Source: Pelagicoccus mobilis
GTDB lineage: Bacteria > Verrucomicrobiota > Verrucomicrobiia > Opitutales > Opitutaceae
Reading direction: 5' to 3'
NCBI RefSeq assembly: GCF_016595505.1
Contig: NZ_JAENIL010000025.1
Span: 45,683-109,682, forward strand
Length of the DNA: 64,000 nucleotides
Below are positions 52,246-60,807 of the stretch, piece by piece (position 1 is the stretch's first letter; every line of letters begins with the position of its first letter). The position numbers were made by a program, and so were the translations under genes. The notes below the pieces were generated by a model. The model did no database searches. It was not told where the DNA came from and saw only the letters and a list, made by a program, of their open reading frames with translations.

Positions 52246-55188
52246 TCAATCCTCCGCCCACGCTTCGAAGTTCAACTTCAGCTCCTCGAGGCACTTGATC
52301 GCTTTAGGTTCATCAACATCCTCAGCCGCCTTTTCCAAGTCCTTGGAATCCAAATACAGCTGGTCTATTCCTAGCGCCATCGCTGTGTTTGCCAGATAGT
52401 GAGCATCCTCCTTCACCATGGCCCAATCCCCTTCCGCCGCACTTTTCTCCATGTCCATTTGCTTGGTAAACACTTCAGCGATAGCAGCCTTTACCGCCTC
52501 CTCTGGATAACTGTCGATCCCGCCAAAAACGGTTTGTGGAACCTCGGGGTTGGTCTCTTCGACCGGAGCAACCTCCTCAACTTCGGCGGGTCCTATAAAA
52601 AGCGGCACATGCTCTTCCGCTGCAGGTTCCTCAGGCGAGGCAACCGCTTCCACACGTTTCTCCTCGATCCAAGGAATGTCCTCAAGCTTCTCCTGCAGCT
52701 GACCAGCATAGAACGGTTTGCCAAGAAAATCGTTCACACCGGCATCGCGAGCTCGCTTCACCTCGTCCTCCTGCAAAGAAGCCGATACCGCTATAATCCA
52801 AGGTCGTATCGACTCACTGCCTTTCTTCCGGATCAACTCGGCCGCTTGCGGTCCATCGACTTCCGGCATTCGAAGGTCCATGATCAATAGGTCGTAATTC
52901 AGACCAGCCTCCGCCGCAGCAGCCCCTCCGTCCAGCTCGTCGGCCTCGTAACCGATCGACTCCAAATATTGCAGGATAAGGCGACGCACCATCGGGTTGT
53001 CATCAACGACGAGGATCTTAAGCGGGTACCTCTGCCCCATCAGGACCTCTTCCTCTTCCATGATGTCAGCAAACGAAACAGACTCATCCCTTTGTTCAAC
53101 CTCCAGCTCCGTGAATCCAAAGGACGCCGTAAAACACGAACCTTCGCCCACCTCGCTTTGCACGTCGATCCGTCCTCCCATCAGCTCTACGATACGGTTC
53201 ACGATCGCAAGCCCAAGCCCAGCTCCTTCCCGTGGAAATTTGCTGGAATGCTCAAGCTGAATAAAAGGCTCAAACAAACGGACGAGATCAGACTCCTTGA
53301 TCCCAACCCCCGTATCCGAAATCTCGAACTTTAGAGGAAGCGCCCCTTCCTCCGCAGACGGCTCGACGAACGCCTTCAAAAACACCTCGCCCTCTTCGGT
53401 GTACTTAACGGAGTTTCCGAATAGATTCAGCAAAACTTGCCTCAAACGAACGCCGTCCGCTTCCACCAACTCAGGAATTTCAGCCGAAATTTCCAGATGA
53501 GCTTTAAGCCCCTTCCGATCCGCATTCGGCTTGATGGTGCGAAACGTCTCTTCGATCAAGCGCCGCAATTGCACCGGACCATACTCCAACTGAAAGTTCG
53601 CCTTCCGCAAATTCGAGAAGTCCAGAATGTCCTGAACGATGCGCAGCAGGATCTTCCCTTCAGATTGGATCGTATCCAGACACGAACGTTGCTTGTCATC
53701 CAACCGCGTCCCTTTCAGCAAGTCGCTATAACCAAGAACACTCTGCAATGGCGTGCGAATTTCGTGACTGATAACCGCCAAAAACTCGCTCTTCGCACGG
53801 TCCGCCGCTTCCGCACGCTCTTTCGCCAAAATCAAGTCAGCCTCGCTCTCATGCTCGATCTGGTAGTAGAGGAAAAAGATGACTAAGGCCATCACCAAGC
53901 CCGCGATGATAATCGTCTGCAACCGAGAAAGGGATACATTGCGAAACCAGGAAGAGCCCGAAATATCGATCCCCAACCAATACGCGATTTCCCCCGTGCC
54001 ACGAGCTCGGACTGGCGCGCTCAAGTGGAGAATAGACTTGCTGTCCACAACGTAAGGTCCCGACAAAAAGGCCTCCTGTTCCTGGTACCCCTTCACCTTC
54101 GAGAGATCGAGGTGCGACTTAGCCAAAAACGGTCGTTCGCCTTGCTCCGTCTCGAAAGCCGCCGTGCGAATTCCAGATTCGTCTCCACTCCACAAATACA
54201 CGCTAAGCACGTCCGATCCGATTCGTTGCAGCGCGATGAGTTGACTCGCTAAATCCCCACCCAAACGCCGTCCGCTGTCAGCCAATTCCGCGAAGTCGCC
54301 GATACTTGAAACATCCAGCGGCACGGCAGCGGTTTGAGCTCGAGAAAGATAATCCTCGCTCATCCGATCCTTCATCCGCTGCCCATTCCAAGTGGTCACC
54401 AGATAGCTTCCACCTACCACCACCGCCAAAGCCACAGGCAGCACTCGATGACCCCAGAGCTTCAATTGAGCCCCTACTTGAGGAACGACATCCTCGATCC
54501 GACGCTGCAAACGGTAGTACCAAAAGCCGCTCAAAATCGTCCATGCGGCGACGATCCGTAACAGCAAGAGATCGAACCCATAGTATGGAAAATCCTCATA
54601 CGTAAGCGACTCGACAGGAAACACCGCCCCCAATCGTCCCGGAGCCAGCAGCCATGTGGGAAAAAGGATCACCAATCCAGCCACGATCACATAAAGCTCC
54701 CGACGCTTCTCCTCAATCGCCGCTTTGGCAAAACAGCGACACGACCAAATCACCGCGACCGCAGAAACCAGCAACGAAACAACCAGCGTATACAACGAAT
54801 CCCCAATCTCGATCGACAAGCCCAGAAACAGACCGCCAACCGCGGAGTACGGAAAAAAGTTCCGCTCTTCATCCTTTTTCGCATACCGGATCGCCGTCTC
54901 GACCAAGAGCCCGTAGCCCAGCATTTCGAACCCCACCTCTAAATTGAAGGCCCGAAAAAACGCGTCAGAGAAAGACAAGGTCCGCAAAAAATCCTGCAAC
55001 GCCTGCGAAAACGCATAGAAGCCAATCCACAACCACGGCAGTTTCGCCGCGCCGTGCTGTGACAAAGGCTTCGACAAGGCGAGCAAGCCGACAAGCATCC
55101 ATCCAAAAAACGACAGGAACACCAGAAAGTCCTGTTCGAAAATCCAGCTTGGGATCAGCTGAGGGGAATTTGGATCAACAGAAAGCAT
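52246..55188 (-). CDS. Hybrid sensor histidine kinase with receiver and Hpt-like domains
   Basis: The 980-residue protein starts with about seven membrane helices (about 20-262), then an extracytoplasmic sensor segment (270-420) and another helix (424-442). A short coiled linker leads to HisKA with phospho-acceptor His475 (AVISHEIRTPLQSVLGY). The ATPase domain has NLFGNSVKYTEEGE, DTGVGI and GAGLGLAIV. Next is a receiver with LLIMDLRMPEVDGP, a Pro/Glu-rich linker, and a C-terminal helical domain with His in EDAHYLANTAMALG. That last domain resembles Hpt but has AlaAsn for the usual LysGly. It should sense an external cue and run a His-Asp(-His) relay. No output gene is adjacent. Confidence 0.93.
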   Translation of the reverse strand: MLSVDPNSPQLIPSWIFEQDFLVFLSFFGWMLVGLLALSKPLSQHGAAKLPWLWIGFYAFSQALQDFLRTLSFSDAFFRAFNLEVGFEMLGYGLLVETAIRYAKKDEERNFFPYSAVGGLFLGLSIEIGDSLYTLVVSLLVSAVAVIWSCRCFAKAAIEEKRRELYVIVAGLVILFPTWLLAPGRLGAVFPVESLTYEDFPYYGFDLLLLRIVAAWTILSGFWYYRLQRRIEDVVPQVGAQLKLWGHRVLPVALAVVVGGSYLVTTWNGQRMKDRMSEDYLSRAQTAAVPLDVSSIGDFAELADSGRRLGGDLASQLIALQRIGSDVLSVYLWSGDESGIRTAAFETEQGERPFLAKSHLDLSKVKGYQEQEAFLSGPYVVDSKSILHLSAPVRARGTGEIAYWLGIDISGSSWFRNVSLSRLQTIIIAGLVMALVIFFLYYQIEHESEADLILAKERAEAADRAKSEFLAVISHEIRTPLQSVLGYSDLLKGTRLDDKQRSCLDTIQSEGKILLRIVQDILDFSNLRKANFQLEYGPVQLRRLIEETFRTIKPNADRKGLKAHLEISAEIPELVEADGVRLRQVLLNLFGNSVKYTEEGEVFLKAFVEPSAEEGALPLKFEISDTGVGIKESDLVRLFEPFIQLEHSSKFPREGAGLGLAIVNRIVELMGGRIDVQSEVGEGSCFTASFGFTELEVEQRDESVSFADIMEEEEVLMGQRYPLKILVVDDNPMVRRLILQYLESIGYEADELDGGAAAAEAGLNYDLLIMDLRMPEVDGPQAAELIRKKGSESIRPWIIAVSASLQEDEVKRARDAGVNDFLGKPFYAGQLQEKLEDIPWIEEKRVEAVASPEEPAAEEHVPLFIGPAEVEEVAPVEETNPEVPQTVFGGIDSYPEEAVKAAIAEVFTKQMDMEKSAAEGDWAMVKEDAHYLANTAMALGIDQLYLDSKDLEKAAEDVDEPKAIKCLEELKLNFEAWAED

Positions 55189-55327
55189 GAAGTGGGCAAA
55201 GGAAAATCATTCCTACTATCGGCATCGTTGCAATCCACTACACCAATAGGCAATCCAACAATGCGGATCGCAGAGCTTGCCACCTCCCCCCTAAACGGGC
55301 AGAACGCCCATTCCTTGCTCCTGACTC

Positions 55328-56131
55328 ATGAAACCTAAGCCTTCCACCGCCTTCCTCGGCGAACTCGTCGGAACCTTCATTCTCGTCTTTTTCGGGTGCG
55401 GCAGCGTCGCCGCCGCAGTCGCGATGGGCGCCCAAATCGGCCTTTTCCAAGTCGCCATCGTCTGGGGCTTCGGCGTCTGTATCGCCATTCTCCTTACCGG
55501 AGCAAAGAGCGGGGCCCACATAAATCCCGCCATCACGCTCGCTTTCGCCACCGTCCGCGATTTTCCATGGCGACGCGTCCCCCTCTACATCACCGCACAA
55601 TTCCTTGGCGCCTTCATCGCAGCCGCCGTCCTCTACAGCCTCTTCAGCGGAGGCATCGCCCTCTTCGAGAGCAGCAACGGCATCGTGCGCGGCGAACCCG
55701 GCAGCGAAGCGAGCGCCATGATGTTCGGCGAATTCTACCCAAATCCCGGAGGAGCCGCGTTCACCACTGGAGCGTTGGAACACATCACTACCACCCAAGC
55801 TCTTCTCGCCGAGTTCGTCGGCACCGCGATGCTCGCCTTCGCCGTCTTCGGGTTTACCGATCCGAAAAATTCCGGCATTCAAGCCAAGCACGTGCCCTAC
55901 GCCATCGGCGCCACCCTCACAGCTTTGATCTCTCTGCTCGCCCCGATCTCCCAAGCCGGCTTCAACCCTGCCCGCGACTTCGCTCCACGACTCTTTTCAA
56001 GCCTCGCTGGCTGGGGCAGCTATCCGTTCGAAATCCTCGGACACGGTTGGCTCACCGTCTACATCCTAGCTCCCATCGCGGGAGCCATCACCGGCGCCTA
56101 CCTACAAAAGATCCTCCTTTCCCGAAAGTAA
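55328..56131 (+). CDS. glpF: Glycerol facilitator / aquaglyceroporin (MIP family)
   Basis: The 267-residue channel has six membrane helices and both half-helix motifs, SGAHINPAITLAF and GFNPARDFAPRLF. Asp after the second NPAR is characteristic of glycerol-conducting members, not strict water channels. It lets glycerol and small polyols cross the inner membrane. No glpK is adjacent, so transport of another polyol is possible. It is transcribed divergently from the hybrid sensor kinase, with 139 bp between the two. Confidence 0.92.
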   Translation: MKPKPSTAFLGELVGTFILVFFGCGSVAAAVAMGAQIGLFQVAIVWGFGVCIAILLTGAKSGAHINPAITLAFATVRDFPWRRVPLYITAQFLGAFIAAAVLYSLFSGGIALFESSNGIVRGEPGSEASAMMFGEFYPNPGGAAFTTGALEHITTTQALLAEFVGTAMLAFAVFGFTDPKNSGIQAKHVPYAIGATLTALISLLAPISQAGFNPARDFAPRLFSSLAGWGSYPFEILGHGWLTVYILAPIAGAITGAYLQKILLSRK

Positions 56132-56144
56132 TACCGCGCGCAAT

Positions 56145-56170
56145 GGCCGCTGAGGACGTCGGCCGCTACC
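56145..56170 (-). repeat. REP-like hairpin, reverse orientation
   Basis: On the reverse strand GGTAG (56166-56170) leads into a decayed hairpin, GGCCGACG against CAGCGGCC around TCCT, ending at 56145. It lies between the converging glpF and dehydrogenase genes and matches the other GTAG hairpins, with two stem mismatches. Confidence 0.65.
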
Positions 56171-56176
56171 TCAGGA

Positions 56177-57043
56177 TTACAAATACAACTTAAACAAAGC
56201 CTGAGTCCCCTCGTCAGCCGCCCCCTCGTTCACCAAGCGTTCGAAAAGCTTCTTAGCTAGGTCGAGTCCGTGCAAATCGAGCTCCATTTCTTCCGCGGAT
56301 TCGAGAGCGATCTTCATGTCCTTGACGAAGTGCTTCACAAAGAAACCTGGCGTATAGTCGCCTTTGAGAGCTCGCGGGACGAGATTGCTCATCGTCCAAC
56401 TTCCCGCAGCTCCCGCTGAGATGCTTTGCAGAACCGCTTCGGGGTTGAGCCCCGCCTTGCGAGCATAACTCAGAGACTCTCCGATCGCCACCATACCACC
56501 GGCAATCGCGATCTGGTTGCACATCTTAGTATGTTGGCCAGCTCCTGGTTTTCCTTGGTAGACTATGTTTTTGCCCATTACCTCAAGAATTGGCAAAGCG
56601 CGATCGAACACTTCCCTCTCTCCGCCTACCATGATCGATAGACGAGCCTCGCGGGCTCCCAAATCACCTCCCGATACCGGAGCATCAAGCACACCGATTC
56701 CCCGCCGACGGCCGACCTCCGCGATCGTTTCGGCAATCAGCGGGCTCGAAGTCGTCATGTCGATGGCGATCGCGTCCTTGTGCAAAGCGGAGAGAATCCC
56801 TGTCTCCCCAAGATAAATCGCTTCCACGTCGCTAGGGTAACCGAGAATCGTGATGACGACATCCGCGCCTTCCGCCGCATCGTGCGGAGAATCCTTCCAG
56901 ACCGCCCCCTTCTCAATCAGGCCTTCCGCCTTCGACTTCGTTCGATTGTATACGCTGACTGGATACCCAGCCGCGAGTAAGTGACCAGCCATGCTAGCAC
57001 CCATCACTCCAGTGCCGATAAATGCGATTCGTTCCCTGCTCAT
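56177..57043 (-). CDS. NAD(P)-dependent beta-hydroxyacid dehydrogenase (3-hydroxyisobutyrate dehydrogenase family)
   Basis: The 288-residue enzyme has the N-terminal Rossmann motif IAFIGTGVMGASMAGHL, the substrate motif DAPVSGGDLGAREARLSIMVGG, and the catalytic Lys in GAGQHTKMCNQI. It oxidises short beta-hydroxy acids such as 3-hydroxyisobutyrate, tartronate semialdehyde or succinic semialdehyde counterparts. The exact substrate cannot be told from the sequence. It lies downstream of the class II aldolase gene but beyond the aldolase terminator, so it is probably a separate unit. Confidence 0.9.
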   Translation of the reverse strand: MSRERIAFIGTGVMGASMAGHLLAAGYPVSVYNRTKSKAEGLIEKGAVWKDSPHDAAEGADVVITILGYPSDVEAIYLGETGILSALHKDAIAIDMTTSSPLIAETIAEVGRRRGIGVLDAPVSGGDLGAREARLSIMVGGEREVFDRALPILEVMGKNIVYQGKPGAGQHTKMCNQIAIAGGMVAIGESLSYARKAGLNPEAVLQSISAGAAGSWTMSNLVPRALKGDYTPGFFVKHFVKDMKIALESAEEMELDLHGLDLAKKLFERLVNEGAADEGTQALFKLYL

Positions 57044-57097
57044 AAGGTAATAGTCTAATTAGGTTTTGTGATTTTTCGAATCGAAAGCGGCTCGAAA

Positions 57098-57129
57098 CAA
57101 AAAAACCGGCCTCGTTGCCGAGACCGGTT
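57098..57129 (-). terminator. Intrinsic terminator after the class II aldolase gene
   Basis: AACCGGCCTCG (57104-57114) pairs with CGAGACCGGTT (57119-57129) with one mismatch around a 4-nt loop. On the reverse strand it is followed by a T run (57099-57105). It lies about 30 bp past the aldolase stop codon. Confidence 0.9.
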
Positions 57130-57160
57130 AAGAAAAACGTATTTAAGCTACAATTACAGC

Positions 57161-58192
57161 TTATACCGTTCCGAAGATTGTCTTCCCTTCAGAGAGAAGG
57201 TCAGACGCTGCTTCCTGAAGACGCTTTGCCATGTTGGCTTCAGCCTTCTTGAGGTAGCCGCGTGGGTCGTAAGTCTTCTTGTTACCTACTTCACCGTCGA
57301 TCTTGAGAACGCCTTCGATGTTTTCGCAGATGTGAGTTACGACTGGACGAGTGAACGCGTACTGAGTGTCAGTATCGATGTTCATCTTAACCACACCGTA
57401 GTCGAGAGTTTCGCGGATTTCGCTGAGCTCGGAACCTGAACCACCGTGGAAAACGAGGTCCATTTCAGCTTCCGCGCCGTGCTTGTCTGTAACTGCCTTC
57501 TGACCGTCCTTGAGGATGGTTGGCTTGAGCTTAACAGAACCTGGCTTGTACGCGCCGTGAACGTTACCGAAAGTAGCAGCGAAGAGGAAGCGGCCGATTG
57601 GCTGGAGCGCTTCGTAAACTTCGAGCATGTCTTCTGGAGTCGTGTAGAGCTTTTCAGCTGGGAGACCGGAAGTGTCGTGTCCGTCTTCTTCGCCACCTAC
57701 GCAGCCAGCTTCAACTTCGAGGATGATGTCGAGCTCGGCACACTCCTTGAGGAGTTCCTTGGAGATCTCGAGGTTTTCGTCGAGAGCAACAACGGAACCG
57801 TCGAACATGTGAGACTGGAAGAGAGGACCCTTGCCTTCAGCGATACGCTGACGAGACGCTTCGAGCAGAGGCTTGAGGAAGCCGTCAACCTTAGCTGGGT
57901 GACAGTGGTCAGTGTGAAGAGCGACGAGGATGTCGTACTTCTCAGCGAGACGATGAGTCGCCTCAGCCAATACGATCGCGCCAAAAGCTGCATCAGCTAC
58001 ATTGAGGCCGGAAGCGAACTGGCCGCCACCGGTAGAAACTTGAATGATACCGTCTGATTTGGAATCCGCGAAAGCCTTGAGGGCTGCGTTGATCGTCGTG
58101 AGTGACGTTACGTTAACGGCTGGGTATGCGTAGCCACCCTTTTGGGCGGCATCCAACATCGCTGCGTACTGCTTAGGTGTTGCGACTGGCAT
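57161..58192 (-). CDS. fbaA: Fructose-bisphosphate aldolase, class II
   Basis: The 343-residue zinc enzyme cleaves fructose 1,6-bisphosphate in glycolysis and makes it in gluconeogenesis. Metal and active-site motifs are present: ALHTDHCHP (catalytic Asp and zinc His), EVEAGCVGGEEDG, TFGNVHGAYKPG (zinc His), and FHGGSGSE (zinc His and phosphate loop) followed by VVKMNIDTDTQYAF. Length and motifs fit the class IIA form, like FbaA of enterobacteria. It is a single-gene unit with its own terminator. Confidence 0.95.
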   Translation of the reverse strand: MPVATPKQYAAMLDAAQKGGYAYPAVNVTSLTTINAALKAFADSKSDGIIQVSTGGGQFASGLNVADAAFGAIVLAEATHRLAEKYDILVALHTDHCHPAKVDGFLKPLLEASRQRIAEGKGPLFQSHMFDGSVVALDENLEISKELLKECAELDIILEVEAGCVGGEEDGHDTSGLPAEKLYTTPEDMLEVYEALQPIGRFLFAATFGNVHGAYKPGSVKLKPTILKDGQKAVTDKHGAEAEMDLVFHGGSGSELSEIRETLDYGVVKMNIDTDTQYAFTRPVVTHICENIEGVLKIDGEVGNKKTYDPRGYLKKAEANMAKRLQEAASDLLSEGKTIFGTV

Positions 58193-58347
58193 TATGTCTT
58201 AAGATTAGATGTTCTTATTTTATTTTCTCCCTGTTAGTAGGAAGGCTGATCAATGTACTAAGAAACGGTTCTCCTTCAACTAAAATCGCCGCTTACCTCG
58301 GGGTTAAGGTCAATTAGCGATGCGAATGGAGAGATCCCGCTGCCTTC

Positions 58348-60543
58348 TTAGTCCTGTAAACAACAGAACTCATACTCCGAATTCCAGTCGGGGCGGCCTT
58401 CGACACGCAGAATCAGCCGGAAAGTCTGAGCCTCCATCTCCGGCACTTGAAAACGCAGCACCGGGCCAACCCGATTTTCATCCTCCTCCAGGGCATCGAA
58501 ATACCAGCCGAGCACAAAACTCTCCTCATCCTCGAAACGCAGATACGCTTCCACCCGATCCCCTTTCACTGAGTCAAGGCCGTCGTGCAGCATCCACAAT
58601 TCCGCCTCGAACAACTCCCCGCTACGCCAAGCAAACCGTTTCACCCGGGCCGACGCCAAGGTCGTGCGACAACTCTGCTTCACCCCGCGAAGAGCAGGCT
58701 TCGCCTCGCAAGGCCAAGAAATCAGGCTGTTGTTCGCGGCAGCTGGCCAAGGCTCATTGAAGCACCAGTTCACAGCCATCGAGCAATACGGCTTTTGCCG
58801 GCGGGCCTCCTCAAACAAACCTTTCAAGCCTTCCGACTGCAAAAGCTGCCCCCACTGTACCAGCTCCTCGATCGATTCGGAACGGCCAAAATAGTGTTCG
58901 ATCACCTCCAGGCAGAGCCATGACTCCGGACAAACATCCCAAGCTCCAAACCCATGCCTCAACTCCCACGCTCCCCCCGGACGCGGTGGAAAAAGCTCAT
59001 CTTCGGGCAACAAGCTGCGCAACTTCTCGACCGATGCAGGCCCAGGCACGCCAAACTCCACGTACGCCGAATTCCGCGCCCTCTGGAAAACCTCGAAACA
59101 CTCCTTCCCGCTCGCATCGCGAAACAAGTAGCCACCGTGCCCTGCCCCCATGATCGGCGAAGTCGGCAGAAACGGCGTATCCGGATCTATCTCCAAGCAC
59201 TTCTTATTTAGCAGACGAATCGCCTTGGACTGGTCCGTCATGCCCGACCAGGAATTGTAAAGCTCGTTGCCTCCGCACCAAATGACCACCGAGGGATGCC
59301 CCTTCAGTTGCCTGATGATCGACTCGGACTCCTCTCCGAGCACATCCAGAAACTCGGGTCTGTCGGAATAGCAATTGCACGCCAAAGGAAAATCCTGCCA
59401 GACCATTAGCCCCAGCCGATCGCACAGCTCAAAAAAAGAGGGCTTCCCTACCGCAGCTCCCCCCCAGCAACGCAGCAGATTGAAATGACAACTAGCCGCC
59501 TGCTCCAACAGAGGCCGGTAGGCGTCCTCACCGGCAACTCCTGGGAATACGTCCGGAGCAACCCAGTTAGACCCTTTCACAAACACTCGACGCCCATTCA
59601 GCTCCAGAGTCATAGGCGCCACATTTCGACTCTTGGGCATCTCGGTCGTATCCTCCCAAGCGCCATGATTCATCACCAAACGGACCGTGCGAAACCCGAT
59701 CGTGTGAGAACACGCGTCCAACAAGTCCCCATTCTCTCCATGGACAGAAACCGTCAGCGAATACAAAGACTGTTCACCGTATCCACGCGGCCACCACAAC
59801 TCCGGATCATGCACTTCGCAAAACCCGTCCACCATCGATTGCTCATCCAAGTGGATCGACTCCCCATCCACCACCGCTCCCTGCGGATCGACCAAACTCC
59901 ACTCGAGCAAGCCTTTCGCTGCCCGGCTCAGCTCCACCGACAAGTCCAAACGCAACAAAGCCAAGCCCTCCTCCACGACATAGTCGAAATTCAACTCCTT
60001 GATATGCGTATCCTCCCGCAACTCGAGAAAGGTCTCCCTCCAAATCCCCGACGGCACCAAACGCGGGTGAAAGTCCCACCCATAACTGACCGCAGGCTTG
60101 ACCGACGAGCTCGCTTCAATCCGTCCCTCGCCCAAGCCCGAATCCGGTATCGGAAATACAATTACCTCCAAAAGTTGCCCGTCTCCCGCCGCATGAGAGA
60201 AATCGAGCTCCACCTTGCTAAACATCCCCTCCTGAGCATGCAAAGTCTTACCCCCTAGCCTCACAAGAAAACGATAATCGACACCGCCAGAAACGAAGAA
60301 AAGCCGCTTACCTTCCTCCAAAGCCACCTTCGGAACGGTCGCCGAATACACCCAATAAACCTTCTCCATCCAAGCGTAACGCCCCACGTCCCCGTCCTGC
60401 CAGAAGTGAGGCCACCCTTCCGCACGAGCCCAATCAAGCTGCACCGCCCCAGGAACCGACGCCGGAACCGTTTTCGAAGGACTCACGCTCGGGTCAGACG
60501 TGTATCCCACGCTCCATTCCAGATTGTATCGCTTAGGCATCAT
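58348..60543 (-). CDS. GH2 beta-mannosidase-like glycoside hydrolase
   Basis: The 731-residue protein has the GH2 domain series: an N-terminal jelly roll (SVPGAVQLDWARAEGWPHFWQD resembles the mannosidase start, read as VPGAVQLDW and WPHFWQD), an immunoglobulin-like domain and a TIM barrel. The acid/base Glu is in VVIWCGGNELYNSW and the probable nucleophile Glu in YVEFGVPGPASVE. It is about 100 residues shorter than the beta-mannosidase at 39111-41600, and the two are clearly different paralogues. No signal peptide is seen. Substrate is uncertain; a beta-mannoside or related glycoside is likely. It stands alone on the reverse strand. Confidence 0.88.
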   Translation of the reverse strand: MMPKRYNLEWSVGYTSDPSVSPSKTVPASVPGAVQLDWARAEGWPHFWQDGDVGRYAWMEKVYWVYSATVPKVALEEGKRLFFVSGGVDYRFLVRLGGKTLHAQEGMFSKVELDFSHAAGDGQLLEVIVFPIPDSGLGEGRIEASSSVKPAVSYGWDFHPRLVPSGIWRETFLELREDTHIKELNFDYVVEEGLALLRLDLSVELSRAAKGLLEWSLVDPQGAVVDGESIHLDEQSMVDGFCEVHDPELWWPRGYGEQSLYSLTVSVHGENGDLLDACSHTIGFRTVRLVMNHGAWEDTTEMPKSRNVAPMTLELNGRRVFVKGSNWVAPDVFPGVAGEDAYRPLLEQAASCHFNLLRCWGGAAVGKPSFFELCDRLGLMVWQDFPLACNCYSDRPEFLDVLGEESESIIRQLKGHPSVVIWCGGNELYNSWSGMTDQSKAIRLLNKKCLEIDPDTPFLPTSPIMGAGHGGYLFRDASGKECFEVFQRARNSAYVEFGVPGPASVEKLRSLLPEDELFPPRPGGAWELRHGFGAWDVCPESWLCLEVIEHYFGRSESIEELVQWGQLLQSEGLKGLFEEARRQKPYCSMAVNWCFNEPWPAAANNSLISWPCEAKPALRGVKQSCRTTLASARVKRFAWRSGELFEAELWMLHDGLDSVKGDRVEAYLRFEDEESFVLGWYFDALEEDENRVGPVLRFQVPEMEAQTFRLILRVEGRPDWNSEYEFCCLQD

Positions 60544-60807
60544 AGGCTTCAGAGTTCGACTCGCAACAAACCACTATCCCTCGAAGCCCAATCCCGCAAC
60601 TCCTAGATCAAAAAGAGCTGCTCAAAGCATACACGCCCCCGAATCCGAAAAATCCCACCAACACCGTATCTCCCTACTCACGACGCGCTTATCCCAAACT
60701 TTCGAAGGCTTAGAATTGCGTAAGCCTCCTTTCTCGCTAGCGTCTACATAGCACTCCCCCAACTCGCCACAAATCGCCCGCACACGACAAATTGACCGCC
60801 CCCGCAA

